A program made the translations under genes and the position numbers. Under the pieces are notes generated by a model. That model was given only the letters and a program-made list of their open reading frames with translations, did no database searches and was not told the origin of the DNA. Positions 21,697 through 29,010 of a DNA stretch of 64,000 nt are shown piece by piece. The stretch covers positions 20,444,352 to 20,508,351 of the forward strand of contig OX457028.1 in assembly GCA_949752745.1 (NCBI GenBank), given 5' to 3'. The number at the start of each line of letters is the position of its first letter. Within the stretch, counting starts at the first letter, position 1. This DNA comes from Protula sp. h YS-2021. Taxonomy: Eukaryota; Annelida; Polychaeta; Sabellida; Serpulidae.

Positions 21697-22726
21697 GTGG
21701 AAAGGTTCAATATTTACTTTAAACCTGGTCAACCCGGGGTATTTGCTGGTCCTTACAAATTTTATCACATATTAAAAAAACATGATCAACCAGTCACTCA
21801 TTCACAAGTGAAGAAATGGTTACAGGATCAAGATGCCTTCAGTTTACTACAACCTGTAAAATACAGGTTTAAAAGGCAACGTGTCATTACACGTGGAATT
21901 GATGACATGTGGGATATTGATTTAGCTGACATGGGAAACATAGCTCCCTATAATGATGACACCCACTTTTTATTGGTTGTCATTGATGTGTTTTCCAAAT
22001 ATTTATGGGTGCAGCCAATACCTAATAAATCACGTACCAGCTTCATAGAAGCCGTTCAAAAGATTTTTCATGAAACACAACGAAGACCACGAACCCTAAG
22101 GTCGGATAAAAGAACTGAATATAAAACAGATGGGTAAAAGCATTTTTGAAGAAGGAGGGAATACATGCCTATACGACAAAGAAACCAAAGCCAACTTTGC
22201 TGAGAGAGTCATTCGTACTCTAAAGGGAATGATGTATCGATATTTCCTACATAATCAAATTTATCGATATATGGACATCCTTCCAGACTTAGTGTATAGT
22301 TTCAACCATAGACCTCATGGCTCCTTCCCTAATAAGTATGCTCCTGCAGATATTCGTAAAGACATAGAATCGAAAGTGTGGAAGTATATGTATGTAGACA
22401 AGTTGAAATTAAAACCAAAGAAGAAAAAACCCTACAAATTTAAAACTGGTGATCAGGTTCGCATTTCTCACATGAAATATGTATTTCAACGGGATTATCA
22501 TATAAAGTGGACGCAAGAAGTCTTCATTATCACACGTCGTTGTAAGAAGCAAGGAGTACACTTGTATCGTGTGAAAGACTTTTTGGATGAAGATATTGAT
22601 GGACATTTCTATGAAGAAGAACTGCAGAAAGTGACAAAAAATATTGAATCAGTCTACAGAATTGAAAAGGTCTTAAAAACACGAAAAAGACGAGGTGTTA
22701 AAGAATTATTTGCGCGAAGTGCTTAG
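21697..22726 (+). pseudogene. INT: Polinton integrase (DDE, retroviral type), frameshifted
   Basis: Would insert the element DNA into host chromosomes. Fragment A (21,697-22,137) has an N-terminal region with F-Y-H-I-L...W-L-Q-D-Q-D-A, then the catalytic core. The first Asp is in W-D-I-D-L-A-D-M (residue 75) and the second in S-D-K-R-T-E-Y (residue 136). The usual D-K-G-x-E-F has Arg in place of Gly, which may weaken activity. Fragment B (22,130-22,726) supplies the glutamate in N-F-A-E-R-V-I-R-T-L-K (its residue 25). A C-terminal chromo/SH3-like region then follows (F-K-T-G-D-Q-V-R-I-S). The frame changes near 22,120-22,135. Fragment A lacks an in-frame ATG; an ATG at 21,689 lies in another frame, suggesting a second indel near the start. 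Confidence 0.88.
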
Positions 22727-22775
22727 GTTGGCCAAAGAAGTTTAACAGTTGGGTAAAAGAAACAGATATTCGAAA

Positions 22776-23383
22776 ATGAAGAATCCATTCACATGTTTGG
22801 TCTCTGGACCTACAGGCAGTGGTAAAACTTCTCTAGTTAAGGAAATTCTAGAACAAAAGTCAATTAAACCCTCTCCAAAAACCATTTTATGGCTCTATAC
22901 AGCAGATCAGCCTTTGTACAAGGGAATGAAAGGTGTGGAATTTTACCAAGGCATTCCAGATGACACTGAAGAGCGTTTTAACCCGAAAAAACCAAACTTG
23001 CTCATCATTGATGACTTAATGACCAAATGTCATAGTGATGAGCGAATGACACGTCTCTTTAGTGTTGGCAGCAGTCACCAAAATCTAAGCATTATTTTTA
23101 TTGTGCATAATTTGTTCCAATGCGAAATATTAGTTTGGATACACATTACATCATTCTGTTTAAAAATCCCAGAGACAGTCCACAAATAAGTACAGTAGCG
23201 CGACAAATGTATCCTGGAAAATTTCAATTTCTCATAGAAGCCTATCAAGATGCTACCAGCAAACCTCATGGCTATTTATTCATTGATTTGAAGCCGAAGA
23301 CGAATGATCAACTACGTATTCGTACAGGCATTTTACCAAAAGATACACATTACGTATATGTTGATAAAGTAGCGTATGAATAA
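22776..23383 (+). pseudogene. Packaging ATPase (FtsK/HerA, A32-like), frameshifted
   Basis: Predicted to translocate the genome into capsids. From the ATG at 22,776, Walker A is GPTGSGKT (residues 11-18) and Walker B is NLLIIDDLM (about residues 74-82), followed by the IIFIVHN strand. The frame shifts near 23,110-23,120 and the C-terminal third continues at 23,120-23,383 (H-Y-I-I-L-F-K-N-P-R-D). Both catalytic motifs are intact. Order integrase-ATPase-virion genes is typical of Polintons. Confidence 0.88.
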
Positions 23384-23414
23384 GAACCAAGTCACTTGAC
23401 CATTCGCAGCCAAG

Positions 23415-23690
23415 ATGTCTAAACGTATTCAAGCGAATCAACCTTTTCTTCACTTGTTCGCACGCAGCTGGCCTAAACGACGTAAATCCTTGCTACAACA
23501 AGCTATTAAGGAGGAATTAACTAGCTTGTTTGAAATTTGTTTGAATATATTGCGAGGACATTTACCCTTAAGCTCAAAAAGGTATAAGGTATTCAAGCGT
23601 GAACGCCATACCCTACGCACACTAGCAGATAAAAAGATATCACTTCGAGGAAAAAAGAAGTTGGTTAATCAGAAAGGTCCTCATTCCTGA
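23415..23690 (+). CDS. Small basic Polinton virion-associated protein (PX-type), possibly truncated
   Basis: 91 residues from the ATG at 23,415. It follows a pattern I know from many Polintons: F-L-H-L-F-A-R-S-W-P-K-R-R-K-S-L-L, then L-N-I-L-R-G-H-L-P-L-S, then L-R-T-L-A-D-K-K-I-S-L-R-G-K-K. Relatives usually continue past the Lys-rich part with a Gly/hydrophobic tail, which is missing here. The frame stops at 23,690 while an adjacent open frame runs into the next gene. Likely packaged with DNA or membrane; exact role unknown. Confidence 0.6.
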   Translation: MSKRIQANQPFLHLFARSWPKRRKSLLQQAIKEELTSLFEICLNILRGHLPLSSKRYKVFKRERHTLRTLADKKISLRGKKKLVNQKGPHS

Positions 23691-23703
23691 ATATGAATAT
23701 AAA

Positions 23704-24246
23704 ATGTTGTTTGAAAAGAAGGGAAAAGATGGTGAAATCAAAACGAAAGTGAATAAACTTTTACGTGGGAAACGAACTCGTGAAAAGGCAATAGAAATGT
23801 CTCAAGTGCTTGGACGTCATTTACGAACAATTCAGTCACAACAACAACAACAAAAGTCTGTTACATCATCTAATGCAGAAAAATCACAAAAGTCCCAACA
23901 ATTTCTAAACCATTTTCAACCTATTTATCATGTAAAACTAACACAACTTCTGCCAGAACTTAAGAAATATGGTACGAGATGGACAGATAAAAATGAACTT
24001 GTTTTAAAAACGGGTACTGTCAATTCAAATTCTAACATTATTGATTTGTTGAAAGAAGCATTGGTTGCTACAAAAAGAAAAGAACGACGAGAACCACCAC
24101 GTGGTTGGAAGCAGTTTATTGAGGAAATTGTAGACGCTAATATTCCAAAAACTGTTTTTGGCAAAAAGACAACTCGTGAAGATATTACAAAAGAGATACA
24201 ACAACGTCAACAAAGGTTGTTTCCAGAAGGATGGGAAACTTTTTAA
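23704..24246 (+). CDS. Polinton conserved structural-type protein
   Basis: 180 residues from the ATG at 23,704. The frame is open upstream and includes a V-L-I-P-E motif that in other Polintons lies at the start of this protein family, so the true start may lie earlier and the junction with the preceding ORF may be disturbed. N-terminal half Lys/Gln-rich with a Gln run. The C-terminal half has L-L-P-E-L-K-K-Y-G..W..K-N-E-L-V and I-I-D-L-L-K-E-A-L, followed by a P-R-G-W-K-Q-F block. Role in the virion is inferred from position between ATPase and capsid genes. Confidence 0.55.
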   Translation: MLFEKKGKDGEIKTKVNKLLRGKRTREKAIEMSQVLGRHLRTIQSQQQQQKSVTSSNAEKSQKSQQFLNHFQPIYHVKLTQLLPELKKYGTRWTDKNELVLKTGTVNSNSNIIDLLKEALVATKRKERREPPRGWKQFIEEIVDANIPKTVFGKKTTREDITKEIQQRQQRLFPEGWETF

Positions 24247-24437
24247 CATGGATTAAAGAGTTATGGTGTTGTTGTAAAGAAAATGGAAATAAAAATACTA
24301 TTTCTGTAAAAATTAGGTGTGTTAGTGCTTGTTGTCAGGGAAAAGTAGTAGATACCAATGTAGATCATGTAGATAGCAATTTAGACAACAATGTAGACAG
24401 CAATGTAGAGAGTGAGGATGATGAGTGTCAAACATGA
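24231..24437 (+). CDS. Small acidic protein with N-myristoylation and palmitoylation-like motifs
   Basis: 68 residues. ATG at 24,231 overlaps the end of the preceding gene by 16 bases in another frame. The N-terminus M-G-N-F-L-T fits the Gly2/Ser-Thr6 myristoylation pattern. It is followed by W-C-C-C and A-C-C cysteines that could be acylated. The C-terminal half is Asn/Asp/Val repeats (VDSN type) and acidic. No family recognised. Membrane targeting is inference. Confidence 0.5.
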   Translation: MGNFLTWIKELWCCCKENGNKNTISVKIRCVSACCQGKVVDTNVDHVDSNLDNNVDSNVESEDDECQT

Positions 24438-24491
24438 AGTAATGTATATACACACCTAGTCTATCTACATCACATAAACGATTTAGCTGCC

Positions 24492-25256
24492 ATGGAGTCA
24501 ACAAGTTTTTACATTAATTTACCCAGCAATGCTAGTGTGAACTATTATCCCAACAACAAGACTTCCAATTATCAAATTCGTATGCCTCGAACCATCTATC
24601 TGAACGGAAAATATGAAGTGGCTTTAGCTGAAATTCAATATCCACATGCATGGACAACCATGAGACATGGAATGGACTATTCTATTCAGTATCGACAACA
24701 ACCACTTACAGATTCTGTTCTTGACACAATCAATATTCCTTATAGTTACTACAGATCCATACAAGAGATATGTCATGCAGTCAATGAGGAAGCGGCTAAT
24801 TCTATGAAAGATGACCTTATAAAAGCTATTCGGATAAAGTATGATAAAATTAGACGACGAGTTTTTCTATTTCTAAATTATAACTTTGAAGTGTCATTCT
24901 CCGCTAAATTAGCTGAGATTTTAGGATTTATCCCAGATCAATGGTATACTGAAACGTGTACAGCTGAACATAAAGCCGATGTGAAACAGGGATTTTATAC
25001 ACTCTATGTGTACTGTAGTATTTGTGAGCCACAAGTTGTTGGCGATTATTATGTTCCTTTGCTACGTTCTGTTGGAATACAAGGACATAATGGAGACGTT
25101 ATCATGAAAAGTTATGGAGAACCTCATTATGTTCCTGTAAACACATCCAAATTTGACGTGATAGAAATTAATATTAAGGACCATACAGGCCATAATGTTC
25201 CATTTCAAACTGGAAAGGTGATCTGTAAACTTCATTTTCGACCAAAAGCATTATGA
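24492..25256 (+). CDS. Minor capsid protein (penton-like, single jelly roll)
   Basis: 254 residues, intact, ATG at 24,492 (GCCATGG context). Typical Polinton/adintovirus penton opening: F-Y-I-N-L-P-S-N-A-S..Y-Y-P-N-N, followed by L-N-G-K-Y-E-V-A-L-A-E-I-Q-Y-P. It ends in F-Q-T-G-K-V-I-C-K-L-H-F-R-P. Predicted to form pentameric vertices. Its stop overlaps the next ATG (ATGA), indicating coupled expression. A weak TATATA lies at 24,445-24,450. Confidence 0.85.
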   Translation: MESTSFYINLPSNASVNYYPNNKTSNYQIRMPRTIYLNGKYEVALAEIQYPHAWTTMRHGMDYSIQYRQQPLTDSVLDTINIPYSYYRSIQEICHAVNEEAANSMKDDLIKAIRIKYDKIRRRVFLFLNYNFEVSFSAKLAEILGFIPDQWYTETCTAEHKADVKQGFYTLYVYCSICEPQVVGDYYVPLLRSVGIQGHNGDVIMKSYGEPHYVPVNTSKFDVIEINIKDHTGHNVPFQTGKVICKLHFRPKAL

Positions 25257-25606
25257 AAGCATACACACACAATCTATCTGTTTATCGCAACCATTTTCTT
25301 CGTCAAGTGGGTGAAGAATTACCAGGATTTAAAGGAGCGCGAATACAATATGGAGATGATATTGGTTCAATACTGGGATCATTGGCTCGCAAAGCTATTC
25401 CACTGCTTAAGGCAGGGGCTAAAATCGTTGCACCACATCTTAAAAAGGCTGCAAAAGACGTCGCGAAAGATGTTACAGGTCGAGTAGCACAACGTATGTT
25501 TGGTGGTGGGTTAGGAGGACAACAGAGAGCGAAACGAGCAAAACGTGTCAGAAGGCGAAAGGCAGCTAAACGGATAACAACAAAATATAAGAAAGATATT
25601 TTTTAA
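25253..25606 (+). CDS. Small basic core/lytic protein (adenoviral pX/pVI-like)
   Basis: 117 residues beginning in the ATGA overlap with the penton gene. The central region is L-P-G-F-K-G-A-R, then G-S-I-L-G-S-L-A-R-K-A-I-P-L-L with alternating Lys/Ala amphipathic helices. The tail is very Arg/Lys-rich. This is the recurrent small protein between the penton and major capsid genes of Polintons. It is thought to resemble adenovirus core protein X or membrane-lytic pVI. Intact. Confidence 0.7.
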   Translation: MKAYTHNLSVYRNHFLRQVGEELPGFKGARIQYGDDIGSILGSLARKAIPLLKAGAKIVAPHLKKAAKDVAKDVTGRVAQRMFGGGLGGQQRAKRAKRVRRRKAAKRITTKYKKDIF

Positions 25607-25608
25607 TC

Positions 25609-26919
25609 ATGTCTTTAATTCATAATCATTCTTGTGAATGTAGTCTTTCTCCATTAGAATGGTTTCACATCCCACCAACGCAAACTGCTGTAGAAAAAAG
25701 TTATAATGTAGACTATCAACCAATGACCACCATTAGAGAGGGTGCTCCAATAAAATTCTACATTCCTGCGAGTACCGAAGAATATCTAGATTTACAGAAC
25801 AGCAAACTCCATATTGTATGTACCATTGTAAAGGCTGATGGAACACTGTGTGGTGTAGATGATAACGTGTCATGTATCAATGATTTGTTTAATGGGTTAT
25901 GGTCCAATATTGAATTATTTCTAAATGATCGTTTGATATCACATAGTAACAATACCCATGGTTATACCAGCATCATATCTCATCTCATTCATCACTCGGA
26001 AGAAAGTCTCGATTCTGAGCGCTCTATGCGTCTCATCTATAAAGATACTGCCTGGTCAATGAATACGCATGAGGTGAAAAGAGCTAATCATGAAAGATAT
26101 GTATCAGGTTTTTATGCAAATGTTGAAAGTGGCAATCTAGCTGAAACAGGAAATAATGGTTTACATAATCGCTATTTGTATACACGTTTAAGCCGTGAGT
26201 TTATGCTTACAGGTGGTTTAAGGGTAGACTTGTTTGAGCAGGATCGTTATCTTCCCAATGGTGTTAGTATGAAATTACGTTTACATAGACAAAAAGATGA
26301 ATATATATTAATGACTTCATATAATGGTTTTGAAGTAGAAGTGACAGAAGCGTTTTTAACCATTCGCAAAGTGAGGGTTAGTCCAGGAATTCAGTTGGGA
26401 CATGCAGATGCATTGATGAAAAGTCCTGCTAAGTTTATTATTACTAGAAAAGAATGTAAAATTTTAGCTATTCCAACAGGATTTCAATCTTTTGTGAAAG
26501 ATAGCATCTTTTTAGGCCAATTACCAAAACGTATTGTCATTGGAATGGTTCATAATGAATCCTTTGCTGGAACAGTATTGAGAAATCCATACAATTTTGA
26601 ACATTTTGATTTTAACTTTATGCAGCTTTACTCTGATGGTGAACCAGTCCTATCCAAACCTCTCAAGCTTGACATAAATCAAGGCAAATATCTTGATGCT
26701 TTTGAAACTCTTTACAAATCTTTTGATAGATTGGATTGTGAGAAAAGTTCCATTATAAAACGGGAAGATTGGCCTAAAGGTTATTCTTTATTTTTTTGGG
26801 GTGCTGATCATTATGCCCTTATCAAACATGGGAATTTGCGACAAGAAATGAATTTTGCTGATACCTTGCACAATACAGTCAATGTTATAGTCTATGCTGA
26901 ATTTGATAACATTGTTTAA
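25609..26919 (+). CDS. MCP: Major capsid protein (double jelly roll, hexon-like)
   Basis: 436 residues, intact, ATG at 25,609 two bases after the preceding stop. Length and signatures fit the Polinton major capsid family: an early P-I-K-F-Y-I-P..E-Y-L-D-L block, a W-S-N-I-E-L-F-L-N-D strand, central L-S-R-E-F-M-L-T-G-G-L-R-V-D-L-F, and Y-L-P-N-G-V-S-M-K-L-R-L. The C-terminus is V-N-V-I-V-Y-A-E-F-D-N. It would form pseudo-hexameric capsomers. The absence of any break over 1.3 kb contrasts with the damaged replication genes. Confidence 0.92.
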   Translation: MSLIHNHSCECSLSPLEWFHIPPTQTAVEKSYNVDYQPMTTIREGAPIKFYIPASTEEYLDLQNSKLHIVCTIVKADGTLCGVDDNVSCINDLFNGLWSNIELFLNDRLISHSNNTHGYTSIISHLIHHSEESLDSERSMRLIYKDTAWSMNTHEVKRANHERYVSGFYANVESGNLAETGNNGLHNRYLYTRLSREFMLTGGLRVDLFEQDRYLPNGVSMKLRLHRQKDEYILMTSYNGFEVEVTEAFLTIRKVRVSPGIQLGHADALMKSPAKFIITRKECKILAIPTGFQSFVKDSIFLGQLPKRIVIGMVHNESFAGTVLRNPYNFEHFDFNFMQLYSDGEPVLSKPLKLDINQGKYLDAFETLYKSFDRLDCEKSSIIKREDWPKGYSLFFWGADHYALIKHGNLRQEMNFADTLHNTVNVIVYAEFDNIV

Positions 26920-26957
26920 ATAAGTGCAAATCGTAACATTCAATTCGACTACCAGTC

Positions 26958-27368
26958 ATGAACACGAAGCAGATAGAAGCCATACTATCCCATGATGCCG
27001 AGACAAAAGACTTGTTTCAAGGTGTGTTTGCCATGGACCAGTTACCATCTTTACAACGCGGTGCCTATGTCATCAACACAGACGATCATGATGAGCCAGG
27101 AGAGCATTGGGTGGCAGTATATTATGACGAAGACCCTGCAAAATATTTTGACTCTTATGGACTTTTACCTATAGACAGTCGTTTGAATAAGTTTTTAAAG
27201 TTTAATTTCATTTATAATTCAGTTCCATTACAAACACCGATATCATCCACATGTGGATTTTATTGTGTGTATTATATAATTCAAAGAGCTCGAGGACATA
27301 GTCCTTTTGAAATCATTGATGTATTAAGAAGAAGTGATGGTAATTTTGTATGTCTATTTTGTATATAG
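26958..27368 (+). CDS. PRO: Adenain-like cysteine protease (maturation protease), C-terminus possibly altered
   Basis: 136 residues from the ATG at 26,958. Catalytic set in the expected order: His50 in E-H-W-V-A-V, Asp65 in Y-F-D-S-Y-G, Gln92 in P-L-Q-T-P, Cys99 in S-T-C-G-F-Y-C. It would cleave capsid precursors during maturation. The last dozen residues do not look like family members. A neighbouring frame stays open from about 27,340 to 27,393 with a more typical ending, so a late frameshift is likely but would spare the catalytic core. Confidence 0.85.
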   Translation: MNTKQIEAILSHDAETKDLFQGVFAMDQLPSLQRGAYVINTDDHDEPGEHWVAVYYDEDPAKYFDSYGLLPIDSRLNKFLKFNFIYNSVPLQTPISSTCGFYCVYYIIQRARGHSPFEIIDVLRRSDGNFVCLFCI

Positions 27369-27521
27369 ACATTATAAACCATTATTTTATTGATGCTGTA
27401 TTAGTTAAGCTGTATTAGTTAAGTTGTTGGTAATTGTTAATTTTATTATGGATATTGTAAATAAACAAGACAGTTTTATACAACATTCTTTACATTTTAA
27501 CAATTATTTTACATTAAACTT
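27369..27521. promoter_or_regulatory. Convergent intergenic region with opposed polyadenylation signals
   Basis: Plus-strand AATAAA at 27,460-27,465 lies about 90 bases after the protease stop. A minus-strand AATAAA (27,521-27,526 read in reverse) overlaps the stop of the facing gene. This is the switch point from rightward to leftward transcription. Confidence 0.55.
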
Positions 27522-27779
27522 TTATTTCACAAATACATTCAATACATCGATAAACAAATGCCATTCATACCAATCTAAATTAATATATGTATCATAGACA
27601 TTACACTCACGTTTGTAAATTCCATGAAAACTAGCATAACACTGGCCATTACCAAACTTTATTATTTTAACATCTTCATGTTCAGACAGTTTCAGTTCAT
27701 ATCCATGATAACCCATGTCAATGTCCATCACCATAACACACATGGGATGTGTCAGCTCAATGGACTTGGTGCCCCGCAT
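27522..27779 (-). CDS. PC4-like ORF, copy 4
   Basis: 85 residues from the ATG at 27,779. The last 55 residues fit the PC4 C-terminal-domain plan: V-K-I-I-K-F then N-G-Q-C-Y-A-S-F, a turn, then Y-I-N-L-D-W-Y-E-W-H-L-F-I-D-V-L. No promoter-like box precedes it, and the frame is open upstream toward the preceding ORF, whose stop lies at 27,805. The two were therefore probably one two-domain gene split by a frameshift near 27,800. Fold assignment is by pattern only. Confidence 0.5.
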   Translation of the reverse strand: MRGTKSIELTHPMCVMVMDIDMGYHGYELKLSEHEDVKIIKFGNGQCYASFHGIYKRECNVYDTYINLDWYEWHLFIDVLNVFVK

Positions 27780-27804
27780 GAGTTGTACTCCTTCCTCTTT
27801 GAAT

Positions 27805-28146
27805 TCAAGCGCCAGGTTCTTTCCAATCCAATGTTTGTAACAGGGCGTACCATTCCACTGTGTTTAGGGTGATGTAGTCGTAGCGTTCTGCAAGCTCGTC
27901 ATATTGGCGAAATCGTACAAACACGTCTAGACAGTTCTCACTCACACGCACTTCTAAATCCTCTGAGAGTATTAGCAGAAAGCCAGGTATCCTGAACTTC
28001 TCTAGATGGTCTTTCAACACAGATTGTGCGTCAGGTGATAGAATGATATGCTTTCCAAAATGTCTTAACACAATGTCATCACATAAGTTTCTCAGATATG
28101 AGAATCCATGTGTAATGGGTTCATATTCCGATAAAAAGTCTTCCAT
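27805..28146 (-). CDS. PC4-like ORF, copy 3
   Basis: Start chosen at the ATG at 28,146; the longer frame begins with a TTG. 113 residues. The C-terminal half has the PC4 pattern: F-L-L-I-L, L-E-V-R-V-S, then D-V-F-V-R-F-R-Q-Y, then Y-I-T-L-N-T-V-E-W-Y-A-L-L. The N-terminal half ends in H-I-I-L-S-P-D-A-Q-S-V-L, which looks like the end of a degenerate first PC4 domain. An A-rich CATAAAAAAG overlaps the stop of the upstream gene and may act as its TATA box. PC4 proteins bind ssDNA and affect transcription or replication; the role here is inferred. Confidence 0.5.
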   Translation of the reverse strand: MEDFLSEYEPITHGFSYLRNLCDDIVLRHFGKHIILSPDAQSVLKDHLEKFRIPGFLLILSEDLEVRVSENCLDVFVRFRQYDELAERYDYITLNTVEWYALLQTLDWKEPGA

Positions 28147-28200
28147 CTCGTTCAACAGTAAGATCAACTACGAGCTGTCTCCTTGTCTGCAAAGACTTTT

Positions 28201-28575
28201 TTATGCTCGCAAGATGGTGAAGAGTGGATGTTGTATAGCTTCTAGGAATCGTAAGACTGCGCGCCAGTTCTTCATATCAAAGTGAATCAAATCTGAATAA
28301 AGATTATCTGGCACAGCTCCATGATAATCCTCTGGATAATCCTGTAAAAGATTTCTCCAGAATCTAACACGTATGTTAGAATCATGTTCAATCACAAACA
28401 CTTCAACTTTATTTTCAAGTCTGCGTTCAAACCCAGGTTTAAGCGGTATGTTTTTGAAGTCTTTCCACACTTCAGGTTTAAACCGATAATCAGAACTTAT
28501 CCGAGAATCTATTATCACTTCATTCCTCTCATTTACCGTGAGGTAAGCACCACCGTTAAACATGAGTGCATTCAT
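28201..28575 (-). CDS. PC4-like ORF, copy 2
   Basis: 124 residues from the ATG at 28,575. C-terminal half: K-V-E-V-F-V-I-E-H-D-S-N-I-R-V-R-F-W-R-N, an extended loop, then I-H-F-D-M-K-N-W-R-A-V-L-R-F-L. This is the same strand-strand-helix plan and W-in-helix signature as the neighbouring ORFs. The match to canonical PC4 is weaker than for the 28,606-28,947 gene. Lies 30 bases downstream of that gene with its own CATAAAAAGG box between them. Confidence 0.5.
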   Translation of the reverse strand: MNALMFNGGAYLTVNERNEVIIDSRISSDYRFKPEVWKDFKNIPLKPGFERRLENKVEVFVIEHDSNIRVRFWRNLLQDYPEDYHGAVPDNLYSDLIHFDMKNWRAVLRFLEAIQHPLFTILRA

Positions 28576-28585
28576 GATGGTTATA

Positions 28586-28595
28586 CCTTTTTATG
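28586..28595 (-). promoter_or_regulatory. TATA-like box (CATAAAAAGG)
   Basis: Minus-strand CATAAAAAGG between two PC4-like genes, 10 bases before the ATG at 28,575. The spacing is short, so the first usable ATG may be a later one (residue 5). Confidence 0.35.
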
Positions 28596-28605
28596 AGCCG
28601 TCTTC

Positions 28606-28947
28606 TTATCTTTGAAGCCTTTTATCCACTTCATTCACTTGTTTCTTCAACATTTTCCATTCAGGTATTGTCAGCAAAATTCCCTTTTTCGTAGGACGGT
28701 TTCTTCCAGTCCCCTCATCTCTGAGGTACTTGCGAATGTTTACCACTCCTTCATTGCTTTGTTTCATAATCTTGATATACTTTCCATTTCCTAGTATAAG
28801 TATTCCACCCCACGACTGAGGTGTTGGTGCCGTCTCCACTTTCAATTTCTTGATGGTAGTGGTAGGAATTTTAACTTTTAAGTCTTTAACTGTATCTGCA
28901 AGGGTATCCATATCAGTTGCAGATCTCTTACGACTTCCAAGTTCCAT
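28606..28947 (-). CDS. PC4 / p15-type ssDNA-binding transcription coactivator homologue
   Basis: 113 residues from the ATG at 28,947. After a 45-residue basic N-terminus comes an almost full-length PC4 C-terminal domain: I-L-I-L-G-N-G-K-Y-I-K-I, then V-V-N-I-R-K-Y, a charged loop, P-T-K-K-G-I-L-L-T-I-P-E-W-K-M-L-K and V-N-E-V-D-K-R-L. This follows the order of human PC4 (QIG..RYVSV, VLIDIREYW, G.KGISL..EQW..LK, I.DID). Known PC4 proteins dimerise and bind melted DNA, stimulating RNA polymerase II. In this element it could protect displaced single strands during protein-primed replication or drive late transcription. Best match of the local paralogues. Confidence 0.72.
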   Translation of the reverse strand: MELGSRKRSATDMDTLADTVKDLKVKIPTTTIKKLKVETAPTPQSWGGILILGNGKYIKIMKQSNEGVVNIRKYLRDEGTGRNRPTKKGILLTIPEWKMLKKQVNEVDKRLQR

Positions 28948-29002
28948 GTTAACGCTTCAATCTTCACACCTCAAATAACTCTTACGTTGGAGGACCTCCC
29001 CT

Positions 29003-29010
29003 CTTTTATA
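29003..29010 (-). promoter_or_regulatory. TATA box (TATAAAAG) embedding the polymerase stop codon
   Basis: Minus-strand TATAAAAGAGG; its TAA at 29,006-29,008 is the stop codon of the DNA polymerase gene. The ATG of the PC4 homologue follows 56 bases on. Confidence 0.6.

Noticed and set aside
21697..22726. Retroviral or LTR-retrotransposon integrase
   Set aside because: No LTRs, gag or reverse transcriptase nearby; context with ATPase, capsid, protease and polymerase genes identifies a Polinton integrase.
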